Shown here piece after piece: positions 1-10,678 of a DNA stretch of 64,000 nucleotides (the first letter of the stretch is position 1; every line of letters starts with the position of its first letter). This stretch comes from Schistosoma mansoni. Its lineage: Eukaryota > Platyhelminthes > Trematoda > Strigeidida > Schistosomatidae. A program made the translations under genes and the position numbers. The stretch spans positions 8,303,675-8,367,674 of the forward strand of contig NC_031497.1 in the NCBI RefSeq assembly GCF_000237925.1, read 5' to 3'. The notes under the pieces were generated by a model. It had not been told where the DNA came from and searched no databases. It worked only from the letters and a program-made list of their open reading frames with translations.

Positions 1-893
1 TTACTAACTAACACATAATACAGTTTCGCTACTATGTAAGTGATGAAACTGTATCTCAAAGGATAGACGATTGAATGATAAAGTTCACGTTGTTATGCCA
101 ATTACGATAACCCATATACAATTTTATAAACTGTATATATGATCATCATGTTAGTATCATGATATATAACAATGGTTAAACAAAGAATAAAGACGAACAG
201 TAGTACATTCAACCCTTATACCATTAGTTGACATTATCCATCAAGTCAAGGTATATGTATCATTTGAAACTATATATCAACATCAATCTGATTTCCCCTA
301 TACTTCCGGATGTCTCCTCCAACACACAACATAAGTTACAGAAATTCAAACAAATAGGCCCTACATTTTCCATCAAGAAAATATCACTACAACCTCTCAA
401 ATTTCCCTTCACATGAAATTAATCCCACACGTAGACTTAGACTTTTGATATATGTTCGTCCTTGCTCTTATGTAGTCATTGGAAACAATTAACGGATTCT
501 TGAATACAGATGGTATTGCATCTTCTTCAATGTGTAATGAGTCTTAATAATCGACTGATTAATTCTTCCATTTTTATATTTCGACTTATCACCGGTAATA
601 TTATCAACATGTTAATCTATTCGTCACCATTTCATTGACTGATTTTACTTTCAAACGTAGAACTATATTTATTAGCGTTAAACCATGGTAAAAAGCTAAT
701 TGAAATTAAATATTTTTTTACTTAAGTTGTACTTGATTGAAGGCATCAACTTCACAAATACCACTGACCTTATTGTATTTTAATCCTAATCATGTTCATA
801 AGAAATAAAATGAATCCTTATAAACAGATACTTTAGTTTATAAATACAAAAAAAGATATTACACTTATAATCTGATTTCTTTTTCAACTGTAG
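1..893. other. AT-rich non-coding stretch upstream of a terminal exon
   Basis: No recognisable gene or repeat. It ends in a pyrimidine-rich tract and AG at 892-893, so at least its right part is probably the last intron of the gene whose final exon follows. A 62-codon open frame at 228-416 has no supporting features. Confidence 0.5.
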
Positions 894-1285
894 ATAATAT
901 GAACAGTGGAAGCATTTCAACTGGATCTGATAAAACATGTTTATCTCCTACAAAACCAATGATATTAACTAACGAACGACCACCGTTTACACCACCAGAC
1001 TATAATCCAGGATTTACTGACTCTACAGATAGACTACCTATGACACATTTATCTCAATCACAAATCCCATTACAAAATACTAATGAAACATTAGTTACTG
1101 GAATGATGGATATTAGACAAAATCAAACAAAAACAAGTTTTACTTTACGACCTAATCCATACAGAAATTTACCTCCAGCAATTGAAACAAAACCAGGAAT
1201 GCCTCCACCTGCTTCACAAATTCCCTATGCACCATTTCGTAAAATTATGACATTCCCTAATTCATCAATTGATCACAAACAATAG
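894..1285 (+). CDS. Terminal coding exon of an unrecognised host gene
   Basis: The frame is open from a good splice acceptor (pyrimidine tract then AG at 892-893) to a TAG at 1283-1285, giving about 129 residues. The first ATG (899) lies only five bases inside the exon, so I read this as the 3' coding exon of a multi-exon gene, with the first two bases completing a split codon. The product is rich in Pro, Ser, Thr and Asn, with repeated PP, PPF and PPDYNPGF-like stretches and no hydrophobic segment, as in a disordered cytoplasmic tail. I do not recognise the family. It could also be a short independent gene starting at 899. The rest of the gene is probably to the left of the window. Confidence 0.6.
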
Positions 1286-2636
1286 ATAGCTATATAACTA
1301 TCTAGCAGATAAGTGAAAGATTTATATCCGTCACAATGTGAAAATGTATCATACATGTATTATTATTTTAAAAGAAAAATTTTCATCTTATCTATTCTAT
1401 TTTGCCTTTTTGGGTTTCTTTTCATTTAATCCAGTCCGCTTTATTGTTATTTTTATGAAACCTCTGACATTGTTTTTCTTATACTTGATCACTTACACGT
1501 GCATACACAATTAACATCTTACTTTCAGTATGAATGCATCTCATAATGACCATCCTTAATAGACTAGCCCACATTGTTACTTTTTCTGCTTCACGATTCA
1601 TAAAGGCCTTTGTATTTTTTTTTAAAAAGGTGAATTCGTAAGTAACGGTTGACTTTGATGCAAAAGTACTTTTTTTTACTATTATCACTGTGTTGTTCTG
1701 CATGTTGATAGATTACTTGAAAGAATAAAGAATACTGGGAAACTCAATTTTATGTTCACATTTATCCTAATGGCTTTCCTTTCTTACTCTTTATTGAGTT
1801 TGTTCTTTCTCAATACTATAATGTATTAACATGTCTGTTTGTTGGTAATCTTTGTTCATATAACCACAATCATGTATATTAAATGTGTAATTTATTTTGC
1901 TTAGGTATTTTATAAACTTATTTGTTTACTGGGAAAAAAATTTATAAAGTGTAATCATTTATTTATTCGTTTGTCTAAGATGAATACTGACATTGTGAAA
2001 ACTAACCCTCTAAATAATCGTCTCGTATTCTTCGGCCTTCTTAACGCTATTTTTTTTCTTTTTCTTTTTTTTAATGTATTAATTTAAAACAACTTTCTTG
2101 TATAAATTTCTGTCTTATGGTTAAATAAACAAAACATTGACAAAGATAACATGTTTCAAATTAAGATCCAATCTAATATTGATATGATCAATCAACTTGG
2201 TAAATACTACCATTATTTGGAATTGGATCAGCTGAATATGATCTTAAATCTTAAATTCCATGATTATCATTGTCATCATTAAACTTGTATGAAACTATTT
2301 TGTTTAAAAAAATCGTTATTCTCAGCTTACTTTCATTAAATGTTCATAAAATAACAGAGATTGCTTAAAAAGAGTTAAACATTTACGTTGCTGTTTCCCT
2401 TCAGTTTGTTATTCATTTTAAGTCTAAAGTTTACATATTTTTACTATTGTTGTTACTAAATTGTTGTTCGTTCTTTGATTTTATTGATGTGTTCTTCTAT
2501 TTCACTTCTCTACTTCCTTTAAATTTTCCATATTCACTATAACCAATAATAATAATCAAATAATGGAACGAAGACATAAAAAGATGAATTTTAACAAATA
2601 TGTAGATTATAAGAAAAGATGGATAGTGGCTATCAG
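1286..2636 (+). other. Probable 3' UTR then AT-rich intergenic DNA
   Basis: Follows the stop codon of the exon at 894-1285. It is AT-rich and has no long frames. AATAAA at 2124-2129 is a possible polyadenylation signal for that gene. No repeat recognised up to the SINE at 2637. Confidence 0.4.
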
Positions 2637-2695
2637 TGAAATCCAAGACGCGCGTTTCGTCCTATTTGGGACTCGTCAGCTGAATGTACCTGCAT
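2637..2695 (-). ncRNA. Hammerhead ribozyme in SMalpha SINE, core intact
   Basis: The minus strand shows CTGACGAG, stem II GTCC/GGAC around a CAAATA loop, then GAAA, a short stem III ACGC/GCGT, and the cleavage triplet GTC followed by TTGGAT. Stem I can form between ATTCAG and TTGGAT, partly by G-U pairs. The only core difference from the usual CUGAUGA is C at position 7, which is not conserved in hammerheads, so self-cleavage remains plausible. Confidence 0.85.
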
Positions 2696-2785
2696 CTCAT
2701 AATTGATGTTCACTTTGGGACTCAAACCCAGTAACTTTCGCTTCAAACGCCATCGCGTTGTCCACTTAGCTACTGATAACGCGAT
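2637..2785 (-). repeat. SMalpha-type SINE, minus copy (left half of a fold-back)
   Basis: On the minus strand this reads as a tRNA-derived schistosome SINE: a 5' part beginning near 2785, a degenerate pol III B-box (GGGTTTGAGTCCC, around 2740), then a hammerhead ribozyme at 2637-2695. It lies head-to-head with the plus-strand copy that begins at about 2779. SMalpha elements are known schistosome SINEs that encode hammerheads (established knowledge); assignment here is by pattern. Confidence 0.8.
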
Positions 2786-2985
2786 GGCGTTTGAAGCGAA
2801 AAGTACTGGGTTGATGTTTAAGACTGCAATCGATCAATCTCCTATTGGTAGGACGCAATTCCTGGATTCCACTGCTAGCGACTATTCATCTTTGCTCATA
2901 TTGCTTGTGAATTAAGGCTTTATCGAGGCAGTCCGCACAGTATGCACATATTCCAATAAGAGACTGATCAATTGTAGTCCTAAAC
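2779..2985 (+). repeat. SMalpha-type SINE, plus copy (right half of a fold-back)
   Basis: Starts with the inverse of the preceding copy (AACGCGATGGCGTTTGAAGC at about 2779) and continues through the SINE body to CTGGATTCCACTGC near 2870. Its ribozyme part is eroded: the CTGATGA segment is not recognisable and GAAA is lost. The SINE tail continues to about 2985, with the right limit uncertain. Confidence 0.7.
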
Positions 2986-3989
2986 ATCAATGGGAAGATT
3001 AAAAACAAACAATACCGAGTGTATTTAAAAATATAGATTATTTTCGTAACTGTTGGAAAACTAGGAAGCATTGAATAATTTCTCTGTCCTTGTTTAGAAA
3101 TCTAAATCAGTGTATATTCACCAGTTTGCATAAAATGATTAAAAACCTGACAGAATTAAGTCAAAAAGTTTTAAACGACTCACATTTGTAATGTTAATCA
3201 ATTTAGAAAATTATGCGACCATCTACCCACATATTTGATTAGTAAATATCTCAAACCTACTACGTTTAAAGTTAAAAATTATTTTCCTTAATGGTTTAGA
3301 ATATTGATAATACAATTATTCGTTCATGGATTTATTGATAACGCATACAGTGTTTTCAGGAACAAGACTGGATAATATAGATAACAGTGGAAAGATATCC
3401 TTACAATATTAGTATATCTAGGGGAAGGCATGTTAGTATTATGTTTTATTAGGAATTTTCAATGGGAATTGTCGTCAGCTAGGGAACTATTAAAAATCAG
3501 GGAAAACAACAAGATACTTAGGTTTCTCTCTAGTTGTCACCCTTCGATAATGAATATCTGTAGTCTTGAGGAAAGTGATATTTTCATGAGATATGAATCA
3601 TTTTTACAAAGTATTACTGCCTGTGACACTTCCATTGAGGTGTCAGGGCGGCAACTAACCATATATATATTTTCCTATTTCCAGAAGAGTTTCATTTGAC
3701 AAATTTCAGGTCACAATCCCATCATTAGCAACAAGTTTAGTTCCTTTCAATTAACTTGTGAGATATCATAATAATTCCCCAAATTTCATAGAAAATAATA
3801 TGTGTCAACATTTTGACTGATCAATTTCACACAAGTCAGTAGTTTTCATAAGAATCTCAATAATGTCTCCGTGAAGTTGACTACAGTGATCAAAAGCATG
3901 AAATAATGACTTAAACATTTTATTCAATCAGTAAAATTAGTTTTAAAATTTACTTTTTTGTTAATTAGTGCATGCTTCATGAAATTATA
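2986..3989. other. Intergenic, no gene recognised
   Basis: AT-rich. An 89-codon frame at 3430-3699 has no family resemblance I can name and contains a segment with CACTTCCATTGAGGTGTCA that looks repeat-derived, so I do not call it a gene. Confidence 0.4.
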
Positions 3990-4300
3990 CTATAGTGAAC
4001 GAGAACACAAGTGGAGACAATCGAATGTATTTGGATACAAAATTACAGAATCACTTGGTAAAATCTGAGAACCATACAGTAAATACTTCACTTGCAAAAT
4101 GTCAATCAATCATCTCAGACTTTTTTGTTCTTTTGTTTTCACGTCAATCATTCGCTGTTCCCGTTCTCTTTTGTTTGATCTTCTTAACCTTATGCCTCCA
4201 AGCATTTTACTTTCGATTGATGATACATACTACTTATATCTGTCGACATCAGTAACACACACCACAATACCTATCCATAACAATCACGTAATTGACCTCT
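3990..4300 (+). repeat. Dispersed repeat G, copy 1
   Basis: Clearly homologous to 28080-28425 (minus) and 35985-36280 (plus). Shared landmarks are GTGAACGAGAACACAAGTGG, AATCGAATGTATTTGGATAC and CATACTACTTATATCTGTCG. Frames of 77-86 codons inside it are not conserved between copies, so I treat them as chance. The element class is unknown. Confidence 0.7.
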
Positions 4301-5094
4301 TACAATTATACGAACCACTCTATCAAATCTAATTGATCAATAATTAGATAATCTATGACTTTCTTCTGTTTGATAGACATCCTATGTGTAATATATCAAA
4401 AGAATGATTGATGAAAGTATTTCTATCTCTGCTACAATAAGCACCATGGTCAGTAGTAGTTAAAATATAAAAATAATTAGGTTATAAAATAAATCAACCC
4501 AAATTAATAATTATAGAAATTACCATTACCAAATTTTTTAGTCCATAGATTCAATGATACAATAATAAAAAAAACATGGTTTTCCTTAATTTATTTAAAA
4601 TTATAAGTCATCCATACAAAATTATTAAATCATGATGGAAGTTCGTAAACCTGTTTAAAATAACTCTTCATCTCTCATATGGCATAATGAAAATTTACTT
4701 GCTTGGTAAACTAAAATTCATTCAAATTATTTTGTTGTTACCTAGATTGTTAAAATTTTCAATCATTTATTGTAGTTTATTAAGTACGTATGTTGATGAA
4801 ATGATTTTCATAAAAATAGTCAAATACTTCTTTTCATAAATGTTTAAATCTTCCCGCTGTTGATAGTAAGCACTATAATCAATGAGTGCTTTGTGGAATA
4901 TGTGAATCTTCAGTTAATAGGCTGAAGACTGCCATCAGGTCAATCATTTTTTAGCAAAGTTGGATAGTAGAATTCGCGATCATAAGATCCATATATTTTC
5001 AGTGCACATCCACGATAACGCCTCGAGAGATTCGAAGAAAATGGTGGGTGTGCCGCTCGATTTCGTGGATTGGTTGAAGTTAGACATTAACACC
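4301..5094. other. Intergenic, nothing recognised
   Basis: AT-rich sequence with no convincing ORF, RNA gene or repeat. Confidence 0.4.
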
Positions 5095-5278
5095 GTTGGA
5101 TACCGGCTCATTGGTCTAGAGGTTAAGTACTTGCGCGCGAGACTGATAGGTCCTGGGTTCGAATCTCGCAAGACGGGATCGTGGATGCGCACTGCTGAGG
5201 AGTCCCATAATAGGACGGAACGGCCGTCCAATGCTTTGAGGTTTTCCATGGTGCTCTAGCTTCAATTGACTCATGATC
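5095..5278 (+). repeat. SMalpha-like SINE with tRNA-like head and decayed hammerhead
   Basis: A tRNA-like head carries an A-box-like TGGTCTAGAGGTTAAG (about 5112) and a B-box GGTTCGAATC (about 5157). A hammerhead-like segment follows: CTGAGGAG, stem II GTCC/GGAC, then GGAAC in place of GAAAC. The tail TTTTCCATGG...GACTCATGATCTCAAC is the same tail found in the fold-back at 30.1-30.4 kb. The changed catalytic GAA suggests the ribozyme is dead. This is a different SINE subfamily from the one at 2.6 kb. Confidence 0.8.
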
Positions 5279-6172
5279 TCAACTACTATAATTACTATGA
5301 TATTCACAAAAATCCTTTCTGAAATAAAATTCTGATAAAATTTCAAGACTTTAAACCAATAAATAAATTTTCAAACACATTTCCTATAAAAGTATCAATA
5401 TGATTGTATTACTGATACAGTTACCAACATTTTAAATGTATAACTACATTATTAAGTCTATTAGAAGGAATATTAAAACTGAAATCCGAATTTTTTTTGC
5501 CCAAATAATAATGAGTCTACACTGTGAACATACATGAGAATTGCTCGTTGTAACATTTACTGTCAAATATAACAAATACCCTAATGTTTTGTTCAGCTTA
5601 TTTCCCTGTGAATATTACTTTAGTTTCCAAATTTCACTTATGAATTTCTAATGTCCCATAGTTATAGAGATGAATTTCGTAAGTTATCGATGAATTTTTC
5701 TTCAAAGTCTTTGATATTCTATTCAGACTGAAGTAAGTAAGAATCTTGTCATAACAATAATAAGCTTTTAAGAAAAACCGATCAATCATACTTTCTGTTT
5801 AAAAATACGCGTACAACTATATTCTGTCACTTCTAGGAAAAATGTTCAAGATAATGCTAAAGAAAACAAGTTAATGATCATTTGTCACGTAACCGACTAA
5901 ATATTGTTTTTTTTTCAATTTAAAAGTCTATCATTCTTTAATTAATTTCGACATATAATTGAAATGATACTTATAAATGTTCTAACTAAATAAGCTGTAT
6001 ATGACATTATTACAGAATGAAATATTGGAAATAATCAAACACAATAACGTCAATTAAAAGTTTTAATCAAATGGAATGGCATGATAAGTTGAGAGATAAT
6101 GAATCAGTGGTAGAAAACATACATAATTTGTGTCTGGAAAGCAACTTGTCTCAGTCATAAAAGTGTTGAGTT
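5279..6172. other. Intergenic, nothing recognised
   Basis: AT-rich and without a convincing gene or repeat. It precedes the 3' end of the Ty3/gypsy fossil. Confidence 0.4.
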
Positions 6173-7330
6173 TCAGTTAAATGACTTTTCGGGAGGAAAG
6201 TCGACTAAAGTGGGGTTTCGTTCTAGGTAATCGGCTTTAAGACGATCGATGCTGATGTAGGTATCAATGCCAAGGTTGTACTGAATAGTTTCTAATAAGT
6301 CTTTTGTAACGTTTAAAACTATGTTAATTTTATATTGGTCGCCGCTGATGTTATCTTTTGTCTCGTTCTTATCGATGTAATAGTATCTAGATTTATGATG
6401 AAGGACTTTGAAGGGCTCTTTGTACGCCATTTTCAGTGTTCGTCTTAATGAATCAGACGTACGAAAATGTATGTACTAAGTCGTAAGGAGGTTGATTAAA
6501 AACACTACTTGACTCCGGTCGAATGAAAACAGGTTTAACTGAATGTTTTGCGTCTGTAATTCTGACTGAGTAAGAGTTTGGATCTCTAAACATTGAAGAA
6601 GGTGAAAGACCCACGAATTTTTCTGTAAGTTGGAGTACCGTCCTATAAATGAGTCGAGCCGCAGTGTAACCAACGTCAGTTTCCACTTCACCGTAAATAC
6701 CGAGTAACACGAGTGGAAGAGCGTCAGTACATCATGAGTTGATAGCATCTGATTGTGAAGCATTCAACTGTCGGTAAAATCGTACGATCAACCTGCTAGC
6801 TTGTGGGTAGTAGACAGCCGTTTGTAATCGTGTATAGTAAGACAACGGTAAAGTCCAGATTCAAACTGATGTCCCCGGTCTATAACGACAGTGGAAGGAC
6901 AGCCGAGGTTCGCTACCTATCGTTCAACGAAGGCGCAAACAGCTGTTTCAGTAGTAATATCCCTAATGAGTGCTGCTTCTGAACATCGTGTGAAAAGGTC
7001 TACACACATTTGGGGTGGGAGCATCCATTTGATTCTGGTAAGGGTCCAGTTGATTCAAAAGGAACATGGTCAGAACGAGTGTTGAGAGTTGTGAAAGAGC
7101 TCAAGGGACATTTGTTACATGTAATCATTTAATATTTCTGGCAGTTTGTACAGCAGCGTGCCCCCTCCTCATGTGTTTATTCACATCAGGCCATCAAACT
7201 CGTTCTGTTATACGCTTGGTGGTTGCTCGAACACCTGTATGAGAAGGCTTGAGCGACGTATTGAAGACGTTGCACCAAAAAAGCATCGGAAAACGTTGTC
7301 TATCCAGAGGGGATAGAACAACACTTAGTT
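6173..7330 (-). mobile_element. Ty3/gypsy LTR-retrotransposon pol fossil (integrase and C-terminal part)
   Basis: Minus-strand frames at 6173-6765 resemble the end of Ty3/gypsy Pol downstream of the integrase core: a GYTAARLIY segment, then a C-terminal module with PFKVLHHK, YYYIDKNETKDN and ISIDRLKADYLE. Sequence up to about 7330 fits a decayed integrase core on the same strand. No LTR pair is seen around it. It is an old, broken fragment with several breaks, and only the 3' part of pol is present. Confidence 0.75.
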
Positions 7331-7984
7331 TTTGGTGCGCTCGGTAATTCTCTCACATTCCTTATCGATTGATTTATTTATTGTAATTTAGATCGATTAT
7401 TGAGGGAACAATTATTGGTTGAATAACTGAGCGGTAATATTTGTTTAGGTAATAATGTACATTTGTATTTGTAATGAAATTTAGAACTGTTATTTCCCCG
7501 ATCACCTTGTTTTGATTTCAACTGGGCAATAGCGAGAATCTAAACTACCCAGACAGTTATTCTTCAGCCCAAACCTTAGTTTGGACCTTACATTTGGTGC
7601 ACCGTACCTGATAAAACGGCGCGCCAATGTCTTGACCACTGCGAGGAATTACGCACGTGGGTCTACCACTCGTGCTCATGAAAGTCAGCTTCTGCGTAGC
7701 AGAACCAGGCTTCAATGTGATCAGGCTACATTACCGTGAGTTGAAGGTAGGGACGTCAGTCTTAACCTCCAGCATTTGGTTACGTTCCGTCATAGTGAAG
7801 ATAAAATATATTAACGAGAGAAAAAATTCGCGAATGTAAAATGATGCCACGACGCAAAGAAACAAGATTAAAAGTACGAAACAATGTTAAAACAAGGAAT
7901 AGATTCACAGACTATCACTTGATGTGCAATATCACGTTAAGCTCACCACTAATTAAACCACAGATAATCAGATTTAGACAACGC
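7331..7984. other. Repeat-like segment of uncertain origin
   Basis: Less AT-rich than its surroundings. TTACATTTGGTGCACCGTACC near 7585 resembles the junction between an LTR and a primer-binding region, but no matching second LTR is visible. It may belong to the adjacent gypsy fossil or to another element. Confidence 0.3.
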
Positions 7985-8290
7985 TTTTGTCCGCAACTCC
8001 TTTACAATCAAAAGATACCGATGCAACCAAATCGGAGTTCAGGGGTGAAGAGATTCGAGGATATGCTTGGAGGGTTGTCGATATGCTATGGGACGATCGT
8101 TCTAAGCTTTCTAGTTGTTTTAAGGGGTGTGTATCATGGCGCACCCACTCGTCACCTGCTGTGGACGCGTGACTGAGAGCCATCAGCTAGGTGTGTCCAG
8201 TAAACCTAATGAGGTCAGAATCGATGTCGAAGACTCGCAGAACTATCCATTCACCGCTTCATTAGTAGCGACAATTCTATGTGGTAGAGT
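7985..8290 (+). repeat. Dispersed repeat D, copy 1
   Basis: Homologous to 22945-23180 (plus) and to minus-strand copies at 46020-46260 and 47075-47250. Shared landmarks are GGATATGCTTGGAGGGTTGT, a GGGTGTGTATCATGGCGCAC-like block, and CTAATGAGGTCAG followed by AATCGATGTCGAAGACT. Overlapping frames of 60-111 codons are not conserved between copies. The element class is unknown. Confidence 0.6.
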
Positions 8291-8927
8291 ATCACCTCAT
8301 AAGGTACGCCTTTCAGTCTCATCACTCTTTGTTTCGCCTGTCACTCTAAGTATCCTACGAGTTCCATATTTGTTTTTGGGAGAGGTGGAGCAACAGCACA
8401 TGGAAAGTCTATGTAGACTTTAACATTCTGTTAATATATTCCCTTTTGTGATGATTAAAATTCTGATTTCCTACCTGAGTGTATTTCTTGAAGGTTTCTA
8501 CACAAAGGAAAGATAACATAATCACCCTCTCGTATTATTTCTCGTCACGTCGCGAATCTATGTTGAAATGTCGGGGTGGCTTGTATTTTACTGAATAGCA
8601 TAATCTGCAAATAACTCCTGTTACCTCGTTCCTTAGTCTCGCATCTACGTTTTATTACCAGACAAGGAATATAGTCAAAATTCAATATGATTCTTCTTTT
8701 CCTTAAGTAGACATTCTGTGCATCTCCTCAGCTCGAACGTTCTTTACCTGGTGGCCCAAACTTTACAGAAAGATTGTTTGAAATAGCTTATTGAATGATT
8801 CACTCTACGGTGGTAGGATATGCTGTCTACTGTCAACCCCATGGCCTCGGCTTCAGTTGGTGGAATTCTCTTATCGGCCAGTGGTGTCTAGGGTATGGGT
8901 CATGCTCATATCTTCGGATCACGACAC
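8291..8927. other. Non-coding stretch between repeat D and a LINE 3' end
   Basis: No gene recognised. The 98-codon frame at 8127-8423 overlaps repeat D and appears to be chance. Confidence 0.4.
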
Positions 8928-9494
8928 CCTACTTACTTACGCGACCTATCGGCAGTCTCCACTAAACTCTGTTCTAAACAATTCTCTCCAGTTCTTTCCA
9001 CTTACTATACATCCTACTCATGTCTGCTTCCATGTCTCTACTCAGTGTGTTCATGGATCTTCCTCTTCTCCTCACGATTTCAAATCGGTGCTTGTCTTAT
9101 GTTGCAGCATCATGATTTCCACAACGTATGTCATATCCACTTTCAGCGCCTTCTCCCAATTTCATCATCTGCTGAAATCCGATTTCTTCTTTGTTACATT
9201 TGTTTGTTGCTGACAGTGTCTAGTCGACAGAACTGTATAACCTTGTATACACAGTTATTGATAAACATCTATACATGCTTGATGATGGTTGTATTGGTTC
9301 TTCATGTTTCAGCTCCTTACAGTAGAATTGCCTTGACGTTCGTATTGAAGATTCTGGCTTTCATGTTGACCGACAGCTATCTCGAGTTCTATATGTTATC
9401 CAACTGTAGGAATGCTGTCACTACTTTTCCAATCCTCGCCTTTACATCTGCATCAGATCCTCCACGTTTGTTGAATCATGGTCTACTTCTTTAT

Positions 9495-9835
9495 TAGTGT
9501 TGCTCTAATAATAGATCTAATGCTAAAATTTTAGATTTGTCATGAAGTGACTACCTAATTTATAAGACCTTACGTGGAAGTCGCATAATTGACTCGTCCT
9601 ATCGCAACCATCACCATTGTATGATGAAGAACACATCTAGGCTGGAGATAGAACAATATATTTGATATAAATAACAAATTGCACAAGAATGACTACGTCT
9701 GCAAGGCTGAGTCATGCCATCCGATCAATTGAATTAATTCTTGCCGCCTTCTCCATTGTTGGGTTTTTTCATGCTAAATGTTGAAAGTCTTTTTTCCCAG
9801 TCGTCTCATATTCAGCTTTGAGTATTGTGTGTTTG
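9495..9835 (-). repeat. Repeat X inserted in LINE-C
   Basis: About 340 bp lying between the LINE-C segments coding SIVDER and the following GGSDADV-like part. On each side is an imperfect copy of roughly GATGAACGTG / GATTCAACAAACGTG, consistent with an eroded target-site duplication. The same sequence sits at the same LINE-C position at 52672-52928. It is unclassified, with no clear pol III boxes and no ORF. Confidence 0.65.
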
Positions 9836-10209
9836 GGGCTCAATGCTACTACACGTTCATCGACGATGCTTCTCAGATGATTAAACTTTCCCACCTGTTC
9901 CAGAGTTTCCCCATCAAGTGCGATTCGGTTGATGTTGCCTTTCATTGTGTTAACTGGAGCTTACTTATGTAGAGGTCACTGCTACACTGTTCGTCTTCTC
10001 CTGAATTTGTTGGTGTGTATGGGATAGAAGAACTATGTCATCTGTAAAATTCAAATCGTCTACTTACATCAAACCTGTCCATTGTATTCCATGCTTCCCC
10101 TCACATTTCGAGGTCTTTACAATCCAGTTAACCACCAGAAGAAAGAGAATGAAGGAGAGTAGGCATCCTTGTCTGGCTCCGGTCCTCACTTGGAATGCGT
10201 CTTTCAGAT

Positions 10210-10678
10210 TGTTATATCCCCTGGTGAATTATGAATGGTAACTTTTGATGACTATTTATGGACCAATGTAATAAGTATATTTCTTATTGTATAATTGTTG
10301 TATCATTAGCTTCATTCTGACCTTTGAACTATTGTTATACGATTCTTGAGTTATCATCAGTCTATTGATTACTTTCCCCCTGTTCACAGCCACATTTAGC
10401 CAATTATTGTACAAATGTTATTTTCCATTTTATGGTACGATGTGGTCTGTTTAGTTTGTATATAAACCCAGTATGTTTGTGAATAATGATTCATATTGCG
10501 GAGGCTGTTATTAGTGTTCTAGACTTAGCTGACTGGGCTAGGCAGATAGCAGGACTTATAAGTACTCAAGACTGCTCATACGGCTTTTGTGTACCATTGG
10601 CCGATCAATGAATTCATTCATTTCTAATTGGGCGTTCATATATGAAACAAGACACGCACTCAATCATATGTTATAACA
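10210..10678 (+). mobile_element. Solo LTR (469 bp) inserted in LINE-C
   Basis: Starts TGTTATA and ends TATAACA, a perfect 7-bp terminal inverted repeat with canonical TG...CA ends. It is flanked by near-identical 5-bp target duplications (CAGAT at 10205-10209, CATAT at 10679-10683). A TATA-like TATATAAAC lies near 10458. LINE-C sequence resumes exactly at each side. No internal region remains, so it is a recombined LTR fossil. The superfamily is probably Ty3/gypsy by 5-bp duplication size, but this is inference. Confidence 0.8.

Noticed and set aside
228-416. 62-codon open frame as a small gene
   Set aside because: Low-complexity, AT-driven composition, no recognised motif and no splice context.
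3430-3699. 89-codon open frame as a gene
   Set aside because: No family resemblance; part of it looks like dispersed repeat sequence.
3995-4332. Two overlapping frames (86 and 77 codons) as genes
   Set aside because: They lie in repeat G and are not conserved in the copies at 28 kb and 36 kb.
5110-5175. A genuine tRNA gene with A and B boxes
   Set aside because: No full cloverleaf can be drawn, and the sequence continues into a ribozyme and SINE tail seen elsewhere.
8791-9497. Plus-strand frames of 140 and 200 codons, hydrophobic and membrane-like
   Set aside because: They are antisense shadows of the LINE-C C-terminal coding region on the minus strand.
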